From positions 62,001-126,000 of the forward strand of contig NZ_ALBQ01000014.1 in the NCBI RefSeq assembly GCF_000282895.1: 64,000 bases of DNA, read 5' to 3'. Shown piece after piece: positions 53,097 through 62,704 of this stretch. The stretch is from Sphingomonas sp. ATCC 31555. GTDB lineage: Bacteria > Pseudomonadota > Alphaproteobacteria > Sphingomonadales > Sphingomonadaceae. Positions within the stretch are counted from its first letter, which is position 1. Each line of letters opens with the position of its first letter. The notes beneath the pieces are model-generated. The model was not told the DNA's origin, searched no databases, and was given only the letters and a program-made list of their open reading frames with translations. The translations under genes were made by a program, and so were the position numbers.

Positions 53097-53911
53097 TATC
53101 GGCGTTCCATTTCACGGTCGTTGCACAGCTGGATGATCGCGGCGGCGGTTTCCTCGATCGAGCGGCGGGTAACGTCGATCACCGGCCAGCCATTGTCGGC
53201 AAACATGCGGCGCGCAAAGGCGATCTCGCGCTGCACCGCTTCCTGGTCGACATAGTCGGTCTCCGGCGCCTGGTTGAGCGAGAGCAGCCGGTTGCGGCGG
53301 ATCTGGACCAGCCGATCGGCGCTGGTCGTCAGCCCGACGATCAGCGGCCGCTGGAGCTGGAACAGCTTGGCCGGCGGCGGCGATTCCACCACCACGGGAA
53401 TGTTCGACACCTTGTAGCCGCGATTGGCGAGATAGATCGAGGTCGGCGTCTTCGACGAGCGCGACACACCTGCGAGCAGGATGTCGCTCTCCTCCCAATC
53501 CTCCCAGCCGATGCCGTCGTCATGCGCGATGGTGAACTGGATCGCATCGACGCGGGCGAAATAGGCGGCGTCGAGCATGTGCTGGCGCCCCGGCCGTGCC
53601 TTGGCCTCCTGGCCGAGCAGGTTGGAGAGCGCATGGCTCACCTGGTCGAGCGGCGCGATCGCCGGCAGCCCCAGCGCGCGGCACCGCGTCTCGAGCATGC
53701 GGCGGATGTCGCGATTGACCAGGGTGTAGATCACCAGACCCGGGTTCTGCGCGATCTCCTGCAGGATGCGCTCGAGATGCGCCTCGCTGCGCACCATCGG
53801 CCAGAAATGGCGCAGCGGCTCGACATCGTCGAACTGCGCCAGTGCCGCCTTGGCGATGTTTTCCAGCGTCTCCCCGGTGGAGTCCGAGAGCAGGTGCAGG
53901 TGCAGCCGCAT
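53096..53911 (-). CDS. ppsR: PpsR/PDRP, pyruvate phosphate dikinase or PEP synthase regulatory protein
   Basis: A 271-residue bifunctional kinase/pyrophosphorylase of the DUF299 family (MRLHLHLLSDSTGETLENIA, P-loop AGVSRSSKTPTSIYLANRGY, SLNQAPETDYVDQEAVQREI). It switches PPDK or PEP synthase on and off by ADP-dependent threonine phosphorylation. In Caulobacter this gene flanks the chromosomal origin on the side opposite hemE. The start at 53911 is preferred over a Met at 53935 (MHRSVPSL). Confidence 0.93.
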   Translation of the reverse strand: MRLHLHLLSDSTGETLENIAKAALAQFDDVEPLRHFWPMVRSEAHLERILQEIAQNPGLVIYTLVNRDIRRMLETRCRALGLPAIAPLDQVSHALSNLLGQEAKARPGRQHMLDAAYFARVDAIQFTIAHDDGIGWEDWEESDILLAGVSRSSKTPTSIYLANRGYKVSNIPVVVESPPPAKLFQLQRPLIVGLTTSADRLVQIRRNRLLSLNQAPETDYVDQEAVQREIAFARRMFADNGWPVIDVTRRSIEETAAAIIQLCNDREMERR

Positions 53912-54220
53912 CAGGCTGGGGACCGATCTGTGCATAACATGGCGAACAAGCGGTAGCGTAACCGCGGCATCCGGCCAACCCGCCGAGATTCGGGAAAGCC
54001 CGTGTGATTCGTCCACAGCGGCATCCCCAGCTTGTGCTTTCCATTCACAGGCTGTGAGTCTTGTGGACAGATTTCCCGAATCCGTGCGATTCCGGATGGC
54101 CGCAGGAGTCAAATTGTTGGCAACTGACTCACATCGCCATAAGCCCCGGCTTTCACCGGCCAACAGACTCCAACATCCTGAGAATCGAATCTTCTAGTAG
54201 TGGGATCCCGGCTCTGACTC
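53912..54220. other. Candidate chromosomal replication origin (oriC)
   Basis: This roughly 300-base region lies between divergent ppsR and hemE, the position of the origin in Caulobacter and relatives. It has a consensus DnaA box (TGTGCATAA, i.e. TTATGCACA reversed, at 53929-53937) and weaker look-alikes: TCGTCCACA (54009-54017), CCATTCACA (54041-54049), TGTGGACAG (54062-54070) and TGACTCACA (54125-54133). Eleven GANTC sites fall within 53987-54220, about one being expected by chance. An IHF-like TCAANNNNTTG lies at 54109-54119. There is no TTAA, so no CtrA site. Three parS sites and parA lie downstream. Confidence 0.75.
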
Positions 54221-55245
54221 TTCGCGCTTCCAAGCCGCTGCTCGCGACCCTGACAGGGACTCGCCAGCCCGTTCCGCCCGTCTGGCTCATGCGCCAGGCC
54301 GGTCGATACCTGCCCGAATACCGTGCGCTCCGTGCCGAAAAGGGCGGATTCCTGGCACTCGCGATGGATTCCGAGTCTGCCGCGGAAATCACGTTGCAGC
54401 CGATCCGCCGCTTCGGCATGGACGGCGCCATCCTGTTTTCCGACATCCTGGTGGTGCCGATGGCGCTCGGCCAGAAGCTCTGGTTCGAGACGGGCGAAGG
54501 CCCCAGACTCGCGCCGACGGTGACCGCGCGCGACGTGCTCGACGGCTTCGATGCCGATTCCAGCGTCCTGGAGCCCATCTACGGCACGATAAGGCGGGTG
54601 AAGGCGGCCCTGGACCCCCAGACCACCTTCCTGGGCTTTGCGGGCTCTCCCTGGACCGTGGCGACGTACATGATCGCGGGACAGGGCAGCCGTGAACAGG
54701 CCGAGGCGCGCCGCCTCGCCTATCGCGACCAGGGCCTGATGCAGGCGCTGGTCGATCGCATCGCCGACCAGACCATCGCCTATTTGCGCGCCCAGGCGGA
54801 AGCCGGCGTGGAGGCTGTGCAGCTGTTCGACAGCTGGTCGGGCAGCCTCAGCCCCGCCCAGTTCGAACGTTGGGTAATCGCCCCCAACGCCCGGATCGCG
54901 GCAGCGGTTCGGGATCTGGTGCCCGTGATTGGATTCCCGAAGGGGGCAGGGGGCAAACTCGCCGCCTATGCCCGCGAAACCGGAGTGGATGCGATCGGAC
55001 TCGACGAGACGGCCGATCCCGAATGGGCCAACGCGGTGCTGCCCGAAGGGCTGCCGGTGCAGGGCAATCTCGATCCGCTGGCGCTGATCACGGGCGGCGC
55101 GGTGCTCGACAGCGCGATCGACCGGATCCTCGCGGCCTTTCCGGCGCGGCCGCATGTGTTCAACCTGGGCCACGGCATCCTGCCCGACACGCCGATCGCG
55201 CATGTCGAGCAGCTGCTGGCCCGCGTGCGGGGGACGGCGGAATGA
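54214..55245 (+). CDS. hemE: Uroporphyrinogen decarboxylase
   Basis: A HemE of about 344 residues for the conversion of uroporphyrinogen III to coproporphyrinogen III. Family motifs PVPPVWLMRQAGRYLPEYR, FSDILVVPMALG, FAGSPWTVATYM, LFDSWSG and FNLGHGILPDTP are intact. The start is a problem. Relatives begin a few residues before KPLLATL, but no ATG, GTG or TTG is in frame there, only a CTG at 54214 or an ATC at 54205. The only standard in-frame start is a TTG at 54061, which would add 51 residues encoded within the origin. Rare start codon or sequence error near 54200. It overlaps hemJ by four bases. Confidence 0.85.
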   Translation: MTLRASKPLLATLTGTRQPVPPVWLMRQAGRYLPEYRALRAEKGGFLALAMDSESAAEITLQPIRRFGMDGAILFSDILVVPMALGQKLWFETGEGPRLAPTVTARDVLDGFDADSSVLEPIYGTIRRVKAALDPQTTFLGFAGSPWTVATYMIAGQGSREQAEARRLAYRDQGLMQALVDRIADQTIAYLRAQAEAGVEAVQLFDSWSGSLSPAQFERWVIAPNARIAAAVRDLVPVIGFPKGAGGKLAAYARETGVDAIGLDETADPEWANAVLPEGLPVQGNLDPLALITGGAVLDSAIDRILAAFPARPHVFNLGHGILPDTPIAHVEQLLARVRGTAE

Positions 55246-55694
55246 TCGGCTGGTTGGGCAGTGCCTATCTTTGGGTGAAGGCGTTCCACGTCATCTTCGT
55301 GATGTTCTGGATGTCGGGGCTGTTCCTGTTCCCGCGCTACCTGATTCATCACCAGGAGGCGCTGGGCACGGCCGAGGCGGCGGCCTGGGCGAAGCGGGAG
55401 GGGATGCTGAAGCGGATGATCCTCACGCCCTCGTTGCTCATCGTCTGGGCGCTCGGACTGGCGCTCTCGGCCAATATTGGGCTGTTCGACGGGCAGGCGG
55501 GGATCGGCTGGCTCCATGCCAAGCTGCTCCTGGTGGTGCTGCTGAGCGGCTATCATGGCTGGGCAGTGGGCTATGGGAAGAAGCTGGGGCGCGGCGAGGC
55601 GCCGATCGCCACCCGCACGCTGCGCTTCCTCAACGAAGTGCCGGCGCTGGCGCTCGTCTTCATCGTCATCCTCGCCGAGGTGAAACCGTTCTGA
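55242..55694 (+). CDS. hemJ: HemJ, protoporphyrinogen IX oxidase
   Basis: A 150-residue four-helix membrane protein of the HemJ/CopD-like family (YLWVKAFHVIFVMFWMSGLF with the conserved His, WLHAKLLLVVLLSGYHGW and FLNEVPALALVFIVILAEVK). It oxidises protoporphyrinogen IX to protoporphyrin IX in heme synthesis. It is coupled to hemE through ATGA, and lies before rho as in many alphaproteobacteria. Confidence 0.9.
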   Translation: MIGWLGSAYLWVKAFHVIFVMFWMSGLFLFPRYLIHHQEALGTAEAAAWAKREGMLKRMILTPSLLIVWALGLALSANIGLFDGQAGIGWLHAKLLLVVLLSGYHGWAVGYGKKLGRGEAPIATRTLRFLNEVPALALVFIVILAEVKPF

Positions 55695-55870
55695 AAAACC
55701 CTGCGATTCGGCGGGGTGAATCTGCGCCGAATCGCAGTTGACTTGGGGCACCCCCCCACCTAATTTTGCTGTCGTGTACCGAACCCCGGTGCATCCTTCC
55801 TCCAAGCATCGAATCCTGCGCGTACACATCGCCGATCGACGCTCTCCCCCTTAGAATTTCCGGACCTTCC

Positions 55871-57127
55871 ATGCATCTCAAGGACCTCAAGAAAACCGCC
55901 CCTGCCGAGCTGGTCACCATGGCCGAGGCACTGGGCGTCGAGAGCGCGTCGACGCTGCGCAAGCAGGACCTGCTCTTCGCCATCCTCAAGGCCCAGGCCG
56001 AGCAGGGCGACCAAATCACCGGCGAAGGCACGATCGAAGTGCTGCCCGACGGTTTTGGCTTCCTCCGCTCGCCCGAGGCGAACTATCTCGCCGGCCCCGA
56101 CGACATCTATGTCAGCCCCAACCAGGTCCGGAAGTTCGGCCTGCGCACCGGCGACACGGTGGAAGGCGAGATCCGCGCGCCGAAGGACGGCGAGCGCTAT
56201 TTCGCTCTTACCAAGCTGCTCAAAGTCAATTTCGACGATCCCGATGCGGTGCGCCACCGCGTCAATTTCGACAATCTGACGCCGCTCTATCCCGAGCAGA
56301 AGCTGCGCCTCGACACGCTCGACCCGACCGTCAAGGACAAGTCGGCCCGCGTGATCGATATCGTCGCGCCGCAGGGCAAGGGCCAGCGCGCGCTTATCGT
56401 CGCGCCGCCGCGCGTCGGTAAGACCGTTCTTCTGCAGAACATCGCCAAGGCGATCACCGACAATCACCCCGAAGTCTTCCTGATCGTGTTGCTGATCGAC
56501 GAGCGCCCGGAAGAAGTCACCGACATGCAGCGTTCGGTGAAGGGCGAAGTGATCAGCTCGACCTTCGACGAACCGGCCAACCGCCACGTGCAGGTCGCTG
56601 AAATGGTGATCGAAAAAGCCAAGCGCCTGGTCGAGCACAAGAAGGACGTGGTGATCCTGCTCGACTCGATCACCCGCCTCGGCCGCGCCTACAACACCGT
56701 GGTGCCCAGCTCGGGCAAGGTGCTGACCGGCGGTGTCGACGCGAACGCCTTACAGCGCCCGAAGCGCTTCTTCGGCGCGGCGCGCAACATCGAGGAAGGC
56801 GGTTCGCTCTCGATCATCGCAACCGCGTTGATCGACACCGGCAGCCGCATGGACGAAGTGATCTTCGAAGAGTTCAAGGGTACCGGCAATTCGGAAATCG
56901 TGCTCGACCGCAAGGTTGCGGACAAGCGCATCTTCCCCGCGCTCGACGTTGGCAAATCGGGCACCCGCAAGGAAGAGCTGCTGGTCGAAAAGGCCAAGCT
57001 CACCAAGATGTGGGTGCTGCGTCGCATCCTCATGCAGATGGGCACCATCGACGCGATGGAGTTCCTGCTCGACAAGATGAAGGATTCGAAGACCAACGAA
57101 GATTTCTTCGACAGCATGAACCAGTAA
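55871..57127 (+). CDS. rho: Transcription termination factor Rho
   Basis: A 418-residue Rho. The N-terminal helix bundle ([20 protein letters not shown]) precedes the cold-shock-like RNA-binding domain ([18 protein letters not shown]) and the RecA-type ATPase with Walker [25 protein letters not shown] and the Q-loop/R-loop. The start at 55871 is the family start. A leader of about 175 bases without an ORF precedes it, and the gene ends in a strong intrinsic terminator. Monocistronic. Confidence 0.97.
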   Translation: MHLKDLKKTAPAELVTMAEALGVESASTLRKQDLLFAILKAQAEQGDQITGEGTIEVLPDGFGFLRSPEANYLAGPDDIYVSPNQVRKFGLRTGDTVEGEIRAPKDGERYFALTKLLKVNFDDPDAVRHRVNFDNLTPLYPEQKLRLDTLDPTVKDKSARVIDIVAPQGKGQRALIVAPPRVGKTVLLQNIAKAITDNHPEVFLIVLLIDERPEEVTDMQRSVKGEVISSTFDEPANRHVQVAEMVIEKAKRLVEHKKDVVILLDSITRLGRAYNTVVPSSGKVLTGGVDANALQRPKRFFGAARNIEEGGSLSIIATALIDTGSRMDEVIFEEFKGTGNSEIVLDRKVADKRIFPALDVGKSGTRKEELLVEKAKLTKMWVLRRILMQMGTIDAMEFLLDKMKDSKTNEDFFDSMNQ

Positions 57128-57156
57128 CACGCGCCGCGCTGAAGCGAGGCATAAGA

Positions 57157-57184
57157 AGGCCGGGCCTTGTCGCCCGGCCTTTTT
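57157..57184 (+). terminator. Intrinsic terminator of rho
   Basis: AGGCCGGGC (57157-57165) and GCCCGGCCT (57172-57180) form a perfect nine-base stem around a 6-base loop, ending in a run of five T (57180-57184). It is 29 bases after the rho stop. Confidence 0.88.
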
Positions 57185-57261
57185 GCGTGCGGCGGCAGGG
57201 AACGGATGCGATGATGCCGCGTAGGCTTTGCGCGCGCCGATCCTGGCGCTAGGGCTTGAGC

Positions 57262-57981
57262 ATGATCGATCTTCTTCTCAGCGCCGCTGCGGCGGGCATC
57301 GGAACGCCGCTGGACATCTGGCAGCACATCGTCGCCGATTTCTCGAACCTCGACGATCCTGCGGCGCTGGCCGCGTTCGGATCGGTGCTGATGATCGATC
57401 TGGTGTTGGCCGGCGACAACGCGATCGTTGTGGGCGCACTGGCGGCGGGACTGCCGGCGGACCAGCGCAAGAAGGTTATCCTGATCGGCATCGGCGCGGC
57501 CCTGGTGCTGCGCATCGCCTTTGCGCTGGTCGTCAGCTGGCTGATGGGCATTGTCGGCCTGATCTTCGCTGGCGGACTGCTGCTGCTATGGGTCAGCTGG
57601 AAATTCTGGCGCGAGATCCGCCATGGCGGCGAGAGCGGCGGTTCGGAAGAGATCGAAGGCGACGAGCGATCGGGTCTTCGGCCCGCGCGCAGCTTTGCCG
57701 GTGCGGCCTGGGCCGTCGCGGTGGCCGACGTCTCGATGAGCCTGGACAATGTGCTCGCCGTTGCCGGTGCGGCACGCGAACACCCTGGCATCCTGGTGGT
57801 CGGCCTCCTGCTGTCGGTGGCGCTGATGGGCCTCGCGGCCAATCTGATCGCCAAGCTGATCGATCGCCACCGCTGGATCGCTTATTTCGGTCTCGCGGTG
57901 ATCGTGTTCGTGGCGTTCAAGATGATCTACGAAGGCTGGGTGGGCACCGAAGGCACCATGGGGCTGACCAGCCTGTTCTAA
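57262..57981 (+). CDS. TerC-family integral membrane protein (YjbE-like)
   Basis: A 239-residue protein with about seven helices and the TerC family residues LMIDLVLAGDNAIVVGAL and VAVADVSMSLDNVLAVAGAA, each giving the acidic Asp-Asn pair typical of metal transport. Members act in manganese export or extracytosolic metal loading. The start at 57262 (MIDLLLS) has AGGG upstream; the TTG six bases earlier is less likely. Confidence 0.86.
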   Translation: MIDLLLSAAAAGIGTPLDIWQHIVADFSNLDDPAALAAFGSVLMIDLVLAGDNAIVVGALAAGLPADQRKKVILIGIGAALVLRIAFALVVSWLMGIVGLIFAGGLLLLWVSWKFWREIRHGGESGGSEEIEGDERSGLRPARSFAGAAWAVAVADVSMSLDNVLAVAGAAREHPGILVVGLLLSVALMGLAANLIAKLIDRHRWIAYFGLAVIVFVAFKMIYEGWVGTEGTMGLTSLF

Positions 57982-57984
57982 TCC

Positions 57985-58025
57985 CCTGCCGGCCCTCCCC
58001 GCGTGTCGGGAAGGGCCGGTGCAGG
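57985..58025. terminator. Convergent terminator hairpin
   Basis: CCTGCCGGCCCTCCCCG (57985-58001) pairs, with small bulges, with CGGGAAGGGCCGGTGCAGG (58007-58025) between the convergent terC-like and dienelactone hydrolase genes. There is no T run. Confidence 0.55.
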
Positions 58026-58028
58026 TGC

Positions 58029-58724
58029 CTAGGCCAGATGTTCGGCGAAGAACTCCGCCGTGCGCTGGTCTGCCAGTTGCGCGGCCGCCTCGGACCGGCG
58101 CTTTCCCATTTCGGCTGCGAAGCCATGGTCTTCGCCCGGATAGTCGTACAGGGTAATGTTGGGGTGATCGTCCAGTCCTGCGTGCATCTTCGCCTGCACT
58201 TCTGGCGAGACGAAATGGTCTGCCTGCGGAATGTGGAGCAGCAGCGGCTTGGCGATCGCGTGCTTTTCCCCCAGCAGACCGTCGATCCCGACTGCATAAT
58301 AGCCGACGCTGGCATCGATATCGGTGCGGGACGCCGTCATATAGGCTAGCCGGCCCCCCAGGCAAAAGCCTACGGCGCCCACCTTGCCGCCCCCGAGCGC
58401 GGCGCGCGCGACCTGAATAGTGGACTCGATGTCGGCAATGCCCTTGTCCTGGTCGAACTTGCCCATCCAGTTCAGCGCCTGTTCGAACTGGTCGGGAACG
58501 TCGGGATCGAGCTCGATGCCGGGTTGCAGCCGCCAGAACAGGTCGGGCGCGATCGCCAGATAGCCCTTGGCGGCCCAGCCGTCGCACTTCTGGCGAATGC
58601 CCGGGTTCACCCCGAAAATTTCCTGAATCACAAGAATCGCGGCGCGCGGAGTGCCTTCAGGGTGCGCGACATAAGCGGAGAAGCTGCCGCTCTCGTCCAG
58701 CGCATCGATCGTCAGGGTGCTCAT
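58029..58724 (-). CDS. Dienelactone hydrolase family protein
   Basis: A 231-residue alpha/beta hydrolase with the DLH triad: Cys in VGFCLGGRLAY, Asp in PQADHFVS and His in EDHGFAAEM. Also present is ILVIQEIFGVN near the N-terminus. No degradation-pathway neighbours, so it is a general hydrolase of unknown substrate. The start at 58724 (MSTLTIDAL) overlaps the ogt stop (ATGA); the two genes are one operon. Confidence 0.9.
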   Translation of the reverse strand: MSTLTIDALDESGSFSAYVAHPEGTPRAAILVIQEIFGVNPGIRQKCDGWAAKGYLAIAPDLFWRLQPGIELDPDVPDQFEQALNWMGKFDQDKGIADIESTIQVARAALGGGKVGAVGFCLGGRLAYMTASRTDIDASVGYYAVGIDGLLGEKHAIAKPLLLHIPQADHFVSPEVQAKMHAGLDDHPNITLYDYPGEDHGFAAEMGKRRSEAAAQLADQRTAEFFAEHLA

Positions 58725-59200
58725 AGCAGATACTCTCCGGTTAAGCGCCGCTCGTGCTCGAGCAGCCAGGATTTGGTGGTGGGGCCCTGGCCGGCCGAAT
58801 AGGCACCCAGGCTGCCGCCTTCGTTCAACACGCGGTGGCACGGTACGATCAACGGAAACGGATTCCGCGCACAAAGTTGCCCGATGGCTCGTGCGCTGGA
58901 GCCCAGCGTTCGCGCCAGCTGGCCATAGCTGATGGTGCTGCCGAACGGCACGGCGATCAGCCCCTCTCGCAGCAGCATGCCGCGGGCGCTTTGGAGCGGC
59001 GAAAGCGGAAGATCGAAGCTCCGGCGCTCGCCCGCGAACCAGGCGGCAAGCTGATCGACTGCCGCGCGCACCGTGATGCTGCTGCCGTTTGCCGGTGTGC
59101 CATCGGCGCCGATGGCGATCCGGTACAGCTGCCGATCATCGCCTTCGATCCGGATCGGGCCGATGGGCGTTGCGATCAGGGCATGGTCGCGCGCATACAT
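58721..59200 (-). CDS. ogt: Methylated-DNA-protein cysteine methyltransferase
   Basis: A 159-residue O6-alkylguanine-DNA alkyltransferase (Ogt type, without an Ada regulatory half). The C-terminal DNA-binding domain has SYGQLARTLGSSARAIGQLC and the acceptor Cys in IVPCHRVL, followed by GSLGAYSAG. It repairs O6-methylguanine by suicide transfer. Complete, first gene of the ogt-dlh pair. Confidence 0.93.
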   Translation of the reverse strand: MYARDHALIATPIGPIRIEGDDRQLYRIAIGADGTPANGSSITVRAAVDQLAAWFAGERRSFDLPLSPLQSARGMLLREGLIAVPFGSTISYGQLARTLGSSARAIGQLCARNPFPLIVPCHRVLNEGGSLGAYSAGQGPTTKSWLLEHERRLTGEYLL

Positions 59201-59253
59201 GGCAACAGGCCTAGCAGGGGGCCGGCGATGCGCTCAAGCGCGGAAGGAAACGC

Positions 59254-59490
59254 ATGAAGATCAATGTCGAAGTCGAGTGCACGCCGGAAGAGGCCCGCCG
59301 CGCGATGGGCTTGCCGGATCTCACGCCCGTGCACGATCGCTATGTCTCGCTCATGGTTCAGGCGATCGAGAATCACGGCACCCCTGAAGGATTCGAGACG
59401 ATGATGCGCAACTGGGCGCCAATGGGGGAGGCGGGCATGAATTTCTGGCGGGGCCTGTTCGATGCCGCCACCAAGAAGCCGGGAAGCTGA
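59254..59490 (+). CDS. DUF6489-like small protein
   Basis: A 78-residue protein (MKINVEVECTPEEARRAMGL, PDLTPVHDRYVSLMVQAIEN, then GMNFWRGLFDAATKK). I recognise it as a conserved sphingomonad/alphaproteobacterial small protein placed next to mnmE. The amphipathic helical look is similar to phasin-like or polyhydroxyalkanoate-associated small proteins, but a role is not established. Nine bases separate it from mnmE, so co-transcription is likely. Confidence 0.75.
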   Translation: MKINVEVECTPEEARRAMGLPDLTPVHDRYVSLMVQAIENHGTPEGFETMMRNWAPMGEAGMNFWRGLFDAATKKPGS

Positions 59491-59499
59491 TCGGCCGGC

Positions 59500-60786
59500 A
59501 TGGACACGATCTTCGCGGTTTCCAGCGGCGCCTTGCCTGCCGCGATCGCCGTGCTGCGTATCAGCGGGGAAAAGGCATTTGCTGCGGCGCAGCAAATGAT
59601 CGGAGCGCTGCCCCCTGCGCGCAGGGCAGGCGTACGCCGGCTTCGCGACCCATCCGATGGCGGAACGCTGGACGACGCGCTGGTGCTTTGCTTCCCGGGT
59701 CCGCGCACCGCGACCGGCGAGGATCTTGTCGAGCTTCATCTCCATGGCGGGCGTGCGGTGGTACGCGCGGTGGAGGCGGTTCTGGCCGGCATGCCTGGCT
59801 TGCGGGCGGCGGAAGCGGGAGAATTCACGCGTCGCGCGCTGCTGCACGGCCGGCTGGATTTGAGCGAAGCGGAAGGCTTGGGTGACCTTCTGATGGCCGA
59901 GACGGAGGCGCAGCGTCGCGCGGCGGTGCGCAGTGCCGGCGGCGCCGTGCGACGGCATGCAGAAGCCTGGGCCGAGCGCTTGTTGGCCGTCGCCGCGCGC
60001 ATCGAAGCCGAACTTGACCATGGTGACGAGGACGATGTGGCGGGTGACGATCCGCTGCCAGCATTGCGCGTGCAGGCTGAGGCGTTGGCGCAGGATATCA
60101 TGGTCGTCGCGATGCGGCCGCCAGTGGAGCGCCTGCGCGACGGGCTGCGGGTTGTGCTAGGGGGGCCGCCGAACGCGGGAAAGTCTACCTTGTTCAATGC
60201 ACTGGCCGATCGCGATGCGGCGATCGTGTCGCCGATTGCGGGCACGACGCGTGACAGGATCGAGGTGCCTGTCGTGCGCGCGGGGATCGCATGGCTGCTG
60301 ATCGATACGGCGGGACTTGCCGAGGCTACCGATGATCCGATCGAAGCGATCGGCGTGGAACGAGCCCGGTCGGCACTTGCCGAGGCTGATCTGCTGTTAT
60401 GGCTCGGCGACGATGCCCCGCCTGCGCACCCTGCCAGCCTGTGGATCCATGCGCGGGCGGATGCACCCGAACGAAGGGCACCGCGCCCGGAGCAGATTGC
60501 CATATCAGTGCAGCAGGGCAGGGGACTGGAACTGCTATGGGCACGTATGGCCGAGATTGCCACCGAGTTGCTGCCGCCGCCGGATATGGTGGCACTCAAT
60601 GCACGGCAGCGGCATTTATGTTGCACCGCAGCGGAGGCGCTGCACCGCGCTGCGCTCTTGGACGACTCCCTTCTGTTTGCGGAGGAGGTCCGGGCGGCGC
60701 GGCTGGCTATCGACGCGATCACCGGGCGAGCGGGGGTGGAAGACGTGCTGGATGCCTTGTTCGGGCGCTTCTGTATCGGCAAGTAA
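59500..60786 (+). CDS. mnmE: MnmE, tRNA modification GTPase
   Basis: A 428-residue MnmE (TrmE). The N-terminal tetrahydrofolate-binding domain (about 1-115, [21 protein letters not shown]) and a helical domain surround the G domain: G1 [13 protein letters not shown]3 DTAGL, G2 AGTTRD. The C-terminus ends in FGRFCIGK, with the catalytic Cys. With MnmG it makes the cmnm5U modification at U34 of several tRNAs. The helical/linker parts are slightly short relative to E. coli (454). Confidence 0.95.
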   Translation: MDTIFAVSSGALPAAIAVLRISGEKAFAAAQQMIGALPPARRAGVRRLRDPSDGGTLDDALVLCFPGPRTATGEDLVELHLHGGRAVVRAVEAVLAGMPGLRAAEAGEFTRRALLHGRLDLSEAEGLGDLLMAETEAQRRAAVRSAGGAVRRHAEAWAERLLAVAARIEAELDHGDEDDVAGDDPLPALRVQAEALAQDIMVVAMRPPVERLRDGLRVVLGGPPNAGKSTLFNALADRDAAIVSPIAGTTRDRIEVPVVRAGIAWLLIDTAGLAEATDDPIEAIGVERARSALAEADLLLWLGDDAPPAHPASLWIHARADAPERRAPRPEQIAISVQQGRGLELLWARMAEIATELLPPPDMVALNARQRHLCCTAAEALHRAALLDDSLLFAEEVRAARLAIDAITGRAGVEDVLDALFGRFCIGK

Positions 60787-60787
60787 A

Positions 60788-60803
60788 TGTTCCACGTGGA
60801 ACG
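60788..60803. repeat. parS-like site 1
   Basis: TGTTCCACGTGGAACG lies directly between mnmE and mnmG. It is palindromic except at the outermost base and matches the ParB-binding parS consensus (TGTTNCACGTGNAACA) at all but the last position. Confidence 0.85.
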
Positions 60804-60868
60804 CAGAACAAGCTCCTTCGGTCGATCGGGGACTGGACAAGGATGCGCAAACAAAGTCTAGCAGCCGC

Positions 60869-62704
60869 ATGCAATTCGATGTGATCGTCATCGGCGGTGG
60901 CCATGCCGGTACGGAAGCAGCAGCGGCGGCGGCACGCCGCGGTGCCCGCACCGCCCTGCTCAGCTTCGACCTTACCAAGCTCGGCGCCATGTCGTGCAAT
61001 CCTGCGATCGGGGGCTTGGGGAAGGGGCACCTCGTGCGTGAGATCGACGCGCTGGATGGCCTGATGGCGCGCGCGGCTGACGCAGCCGGCATCCATTATC
61101 GGATGCTCAACCGATCGAAGGGCACGGCAGTGCAAGGGCCGCGCGTGCAGGCGGATCGCATTCGCTATGCAGCGGCGGTTCAGCAGATGCTGCTCAGCCA
61201 GCCTGGGCTGTCGCTGATCGCGGGAGAGGCCGAAGCGCTGCTGCTCGAGGGTGATCGCGTAACGGGCGTGCAGCTGCGGGACGGCAGCTCGCTTTCCGCT
61301 GCAGCCGTTGTGCTGGCAACCGGGACGTTCCTGGGCGGCAGGCTGTACCGCGGCGAGGAGCGGATGGAGGGCGGTCGCGTAGACGAAGCGGCTGCCCTGC
61401 GGCTGGCAGCGCAGTTGCGGGAGCTCGCCCTACCAATGGGCAGGCTGAAAACCGGCACGCCACCTCGGCTCGATGGTCGGACAATCGACTGGACTCGCAC
61501 CGAGGAGCAGCCGTCCGACGCGGAGCCTTGGACAATGTCCCCGGTCACCGTATCGCGCCCGTTGCCGCAGCTGCACTGTGCAGTGACGCGAACAACCCAC
61601 CGTACGCACGACGCGATCCGCGGCGGACTATCTCGTTCGCCTCTGTTCACCGGCGCAATCGAAGCGCAAGGGCCACGCTATTGCCCCTCGATCGAAGACA
61701 AGGTCCACCGATTCGGCGACCGCGACGGACACCAGATCTTTCTGGAGCCGGAAGCGCTCGACCACCACTGGATCTATCCCAACGGCCTTTCGACCTCGCT
61801 TCCGGTCGACGTGCAGCAGGCGATGATCGCGTCGATTCCGGGGCTCGAGGCGGCAGTGATCACCGTTCCTGGTTATGCGGTGGAATATGACTATATCGAC
61901 CCGCGCGCACTCGACTCTACGCTGAGCCTGCCGCAAATCTCCGGCATCTTTTTCGCTGGCCAGATCAACGGCACGACCGGATATGAAGAGGCGGGCGGAC
62001 AGGGCCTGATCGCCGGCGCCAATGCGGCCGCGCATGCGCTCGGGCTGGCACCGTTAGTGCTGGATCGCGCAACTTCCTATCTTGGGGTAATGATAGACGA
62101 TCTCGTGCTGCAGGGCGTCACCGAACCTTATCGAATGCTTACTGCGCGGGCCGAGTTCCGCCTGCGGCTTCGAGCAGACAACGCAGAAACGCGATTGGGC
62201 CCGATCGGAGCGACATTGGGATTGCTGGGGCCTGCGCGCCGTGGACGGCTGGAGGCGCGCAGCGCGGGGAGGGCAATGCTTGATTCGCTCTTTGCTGTCG
62301 AGCGGACAGCGCATGCGCTGGCTGCACGGGGCGCGCCGGTGGCACAGGATGGTGCGCGGCGTCCTGCGCGCGATTGGCTGCGCTTTCCAAGCGTTACGCT
62401 TGATCATGTGCTGGACGATGTACCAGACGTGGATCCTGCGCTGCTCGCCGAATATGTCGAAGATGCCCGCTACGCGCCATATCTGGAGCGCCAGGATGCC
62501 GAGGTGGCGCAATTGCGGGCGAATGACGCGGTCCGGTTGCGCGCCGACATGAACTATGCGGCGATACCTGGACTGTCGAACGAGATGGTCGAGCGCCTCA
62601 GCGCCGCGGCACCCGAGACGCTGGGCGCCGCCGCGCGCATCCGCGGGATAACGCCGGCGGCGCTATCTGCGATCCTTCTCCACGCGCGGAAGGCAGCTGC
62701 ATGA
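60869..62704 (+). CDS. mnmG: MnmG, tRNA uridine-5-carboxymethylaminomethyl modification enzyme
   Basis: A 611-residue FAD-dependent enzyme (GidA), with FAD loop [37 protein letters not shown] (catalytic Cys) and [10 protein letters not shown]-type sequence as [14 protein letters not shown]-terminal helical domain MnmE-binding ([20 protein letters not shown]). It is preceded by the parS-like site 60788 and overlaps rsmG by four bases. Confidence 0.96.
   Translation: MQFDVIVIGGGHAGTEAAAAAARRGARTALLSFDLTKLGAMSCNPAIGGLGKGHLVREIDALDGLMARAADAAGIHYRMLNRSKGTAVQGPRVQADRIRYAAAVQQMLLSQPGLSLIAGEAEALLLEGDRVTGVQLRDGSSLSAAAVVLATGTFLGGRLYRGEERMEGGRVDEAAALRLAAQLRELALPMGRLKTGTPPRLDGRTIDWTRTEEQPSDAEPWTMSPVTVSRPLPQLHCAVTRTTHRTHDAIRGGLSRSPLFTGAIEAQGPRYCPSIEDKVHRFGDRDGHQIFLEPEALDHHWIYPNGLSTSLPVDVQQAMIASIPGLEAAVITVPGYAVEYDYIDPRALDSTLSLPQISGIFFAGQINGTTGYEEAGGQGLIAGANAAAHALGLAPLVLDRATSYLGVMIDDLVLQGVTEPYRMLTARAEFRLRLRADNAETRLGPIGATLGLLGPARRGRLEARSAGRAMLDSLFAVERTAHALAARGAPVAQDGARRPARDWLRFPSVTLDHVLDDVPDVDPALLAEYVEDARYAPYLERQDAEVAQLRANDAVRLRADMNYAAIPGLSNEMVERLSAAAPETLGAAARIRGITPAALSAILLHARKAAA

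Noticed and set aside
53912-54220. CtrA binding sites in the origin
   Set aside because: No TTAA half-site occurs anywhere in the region.
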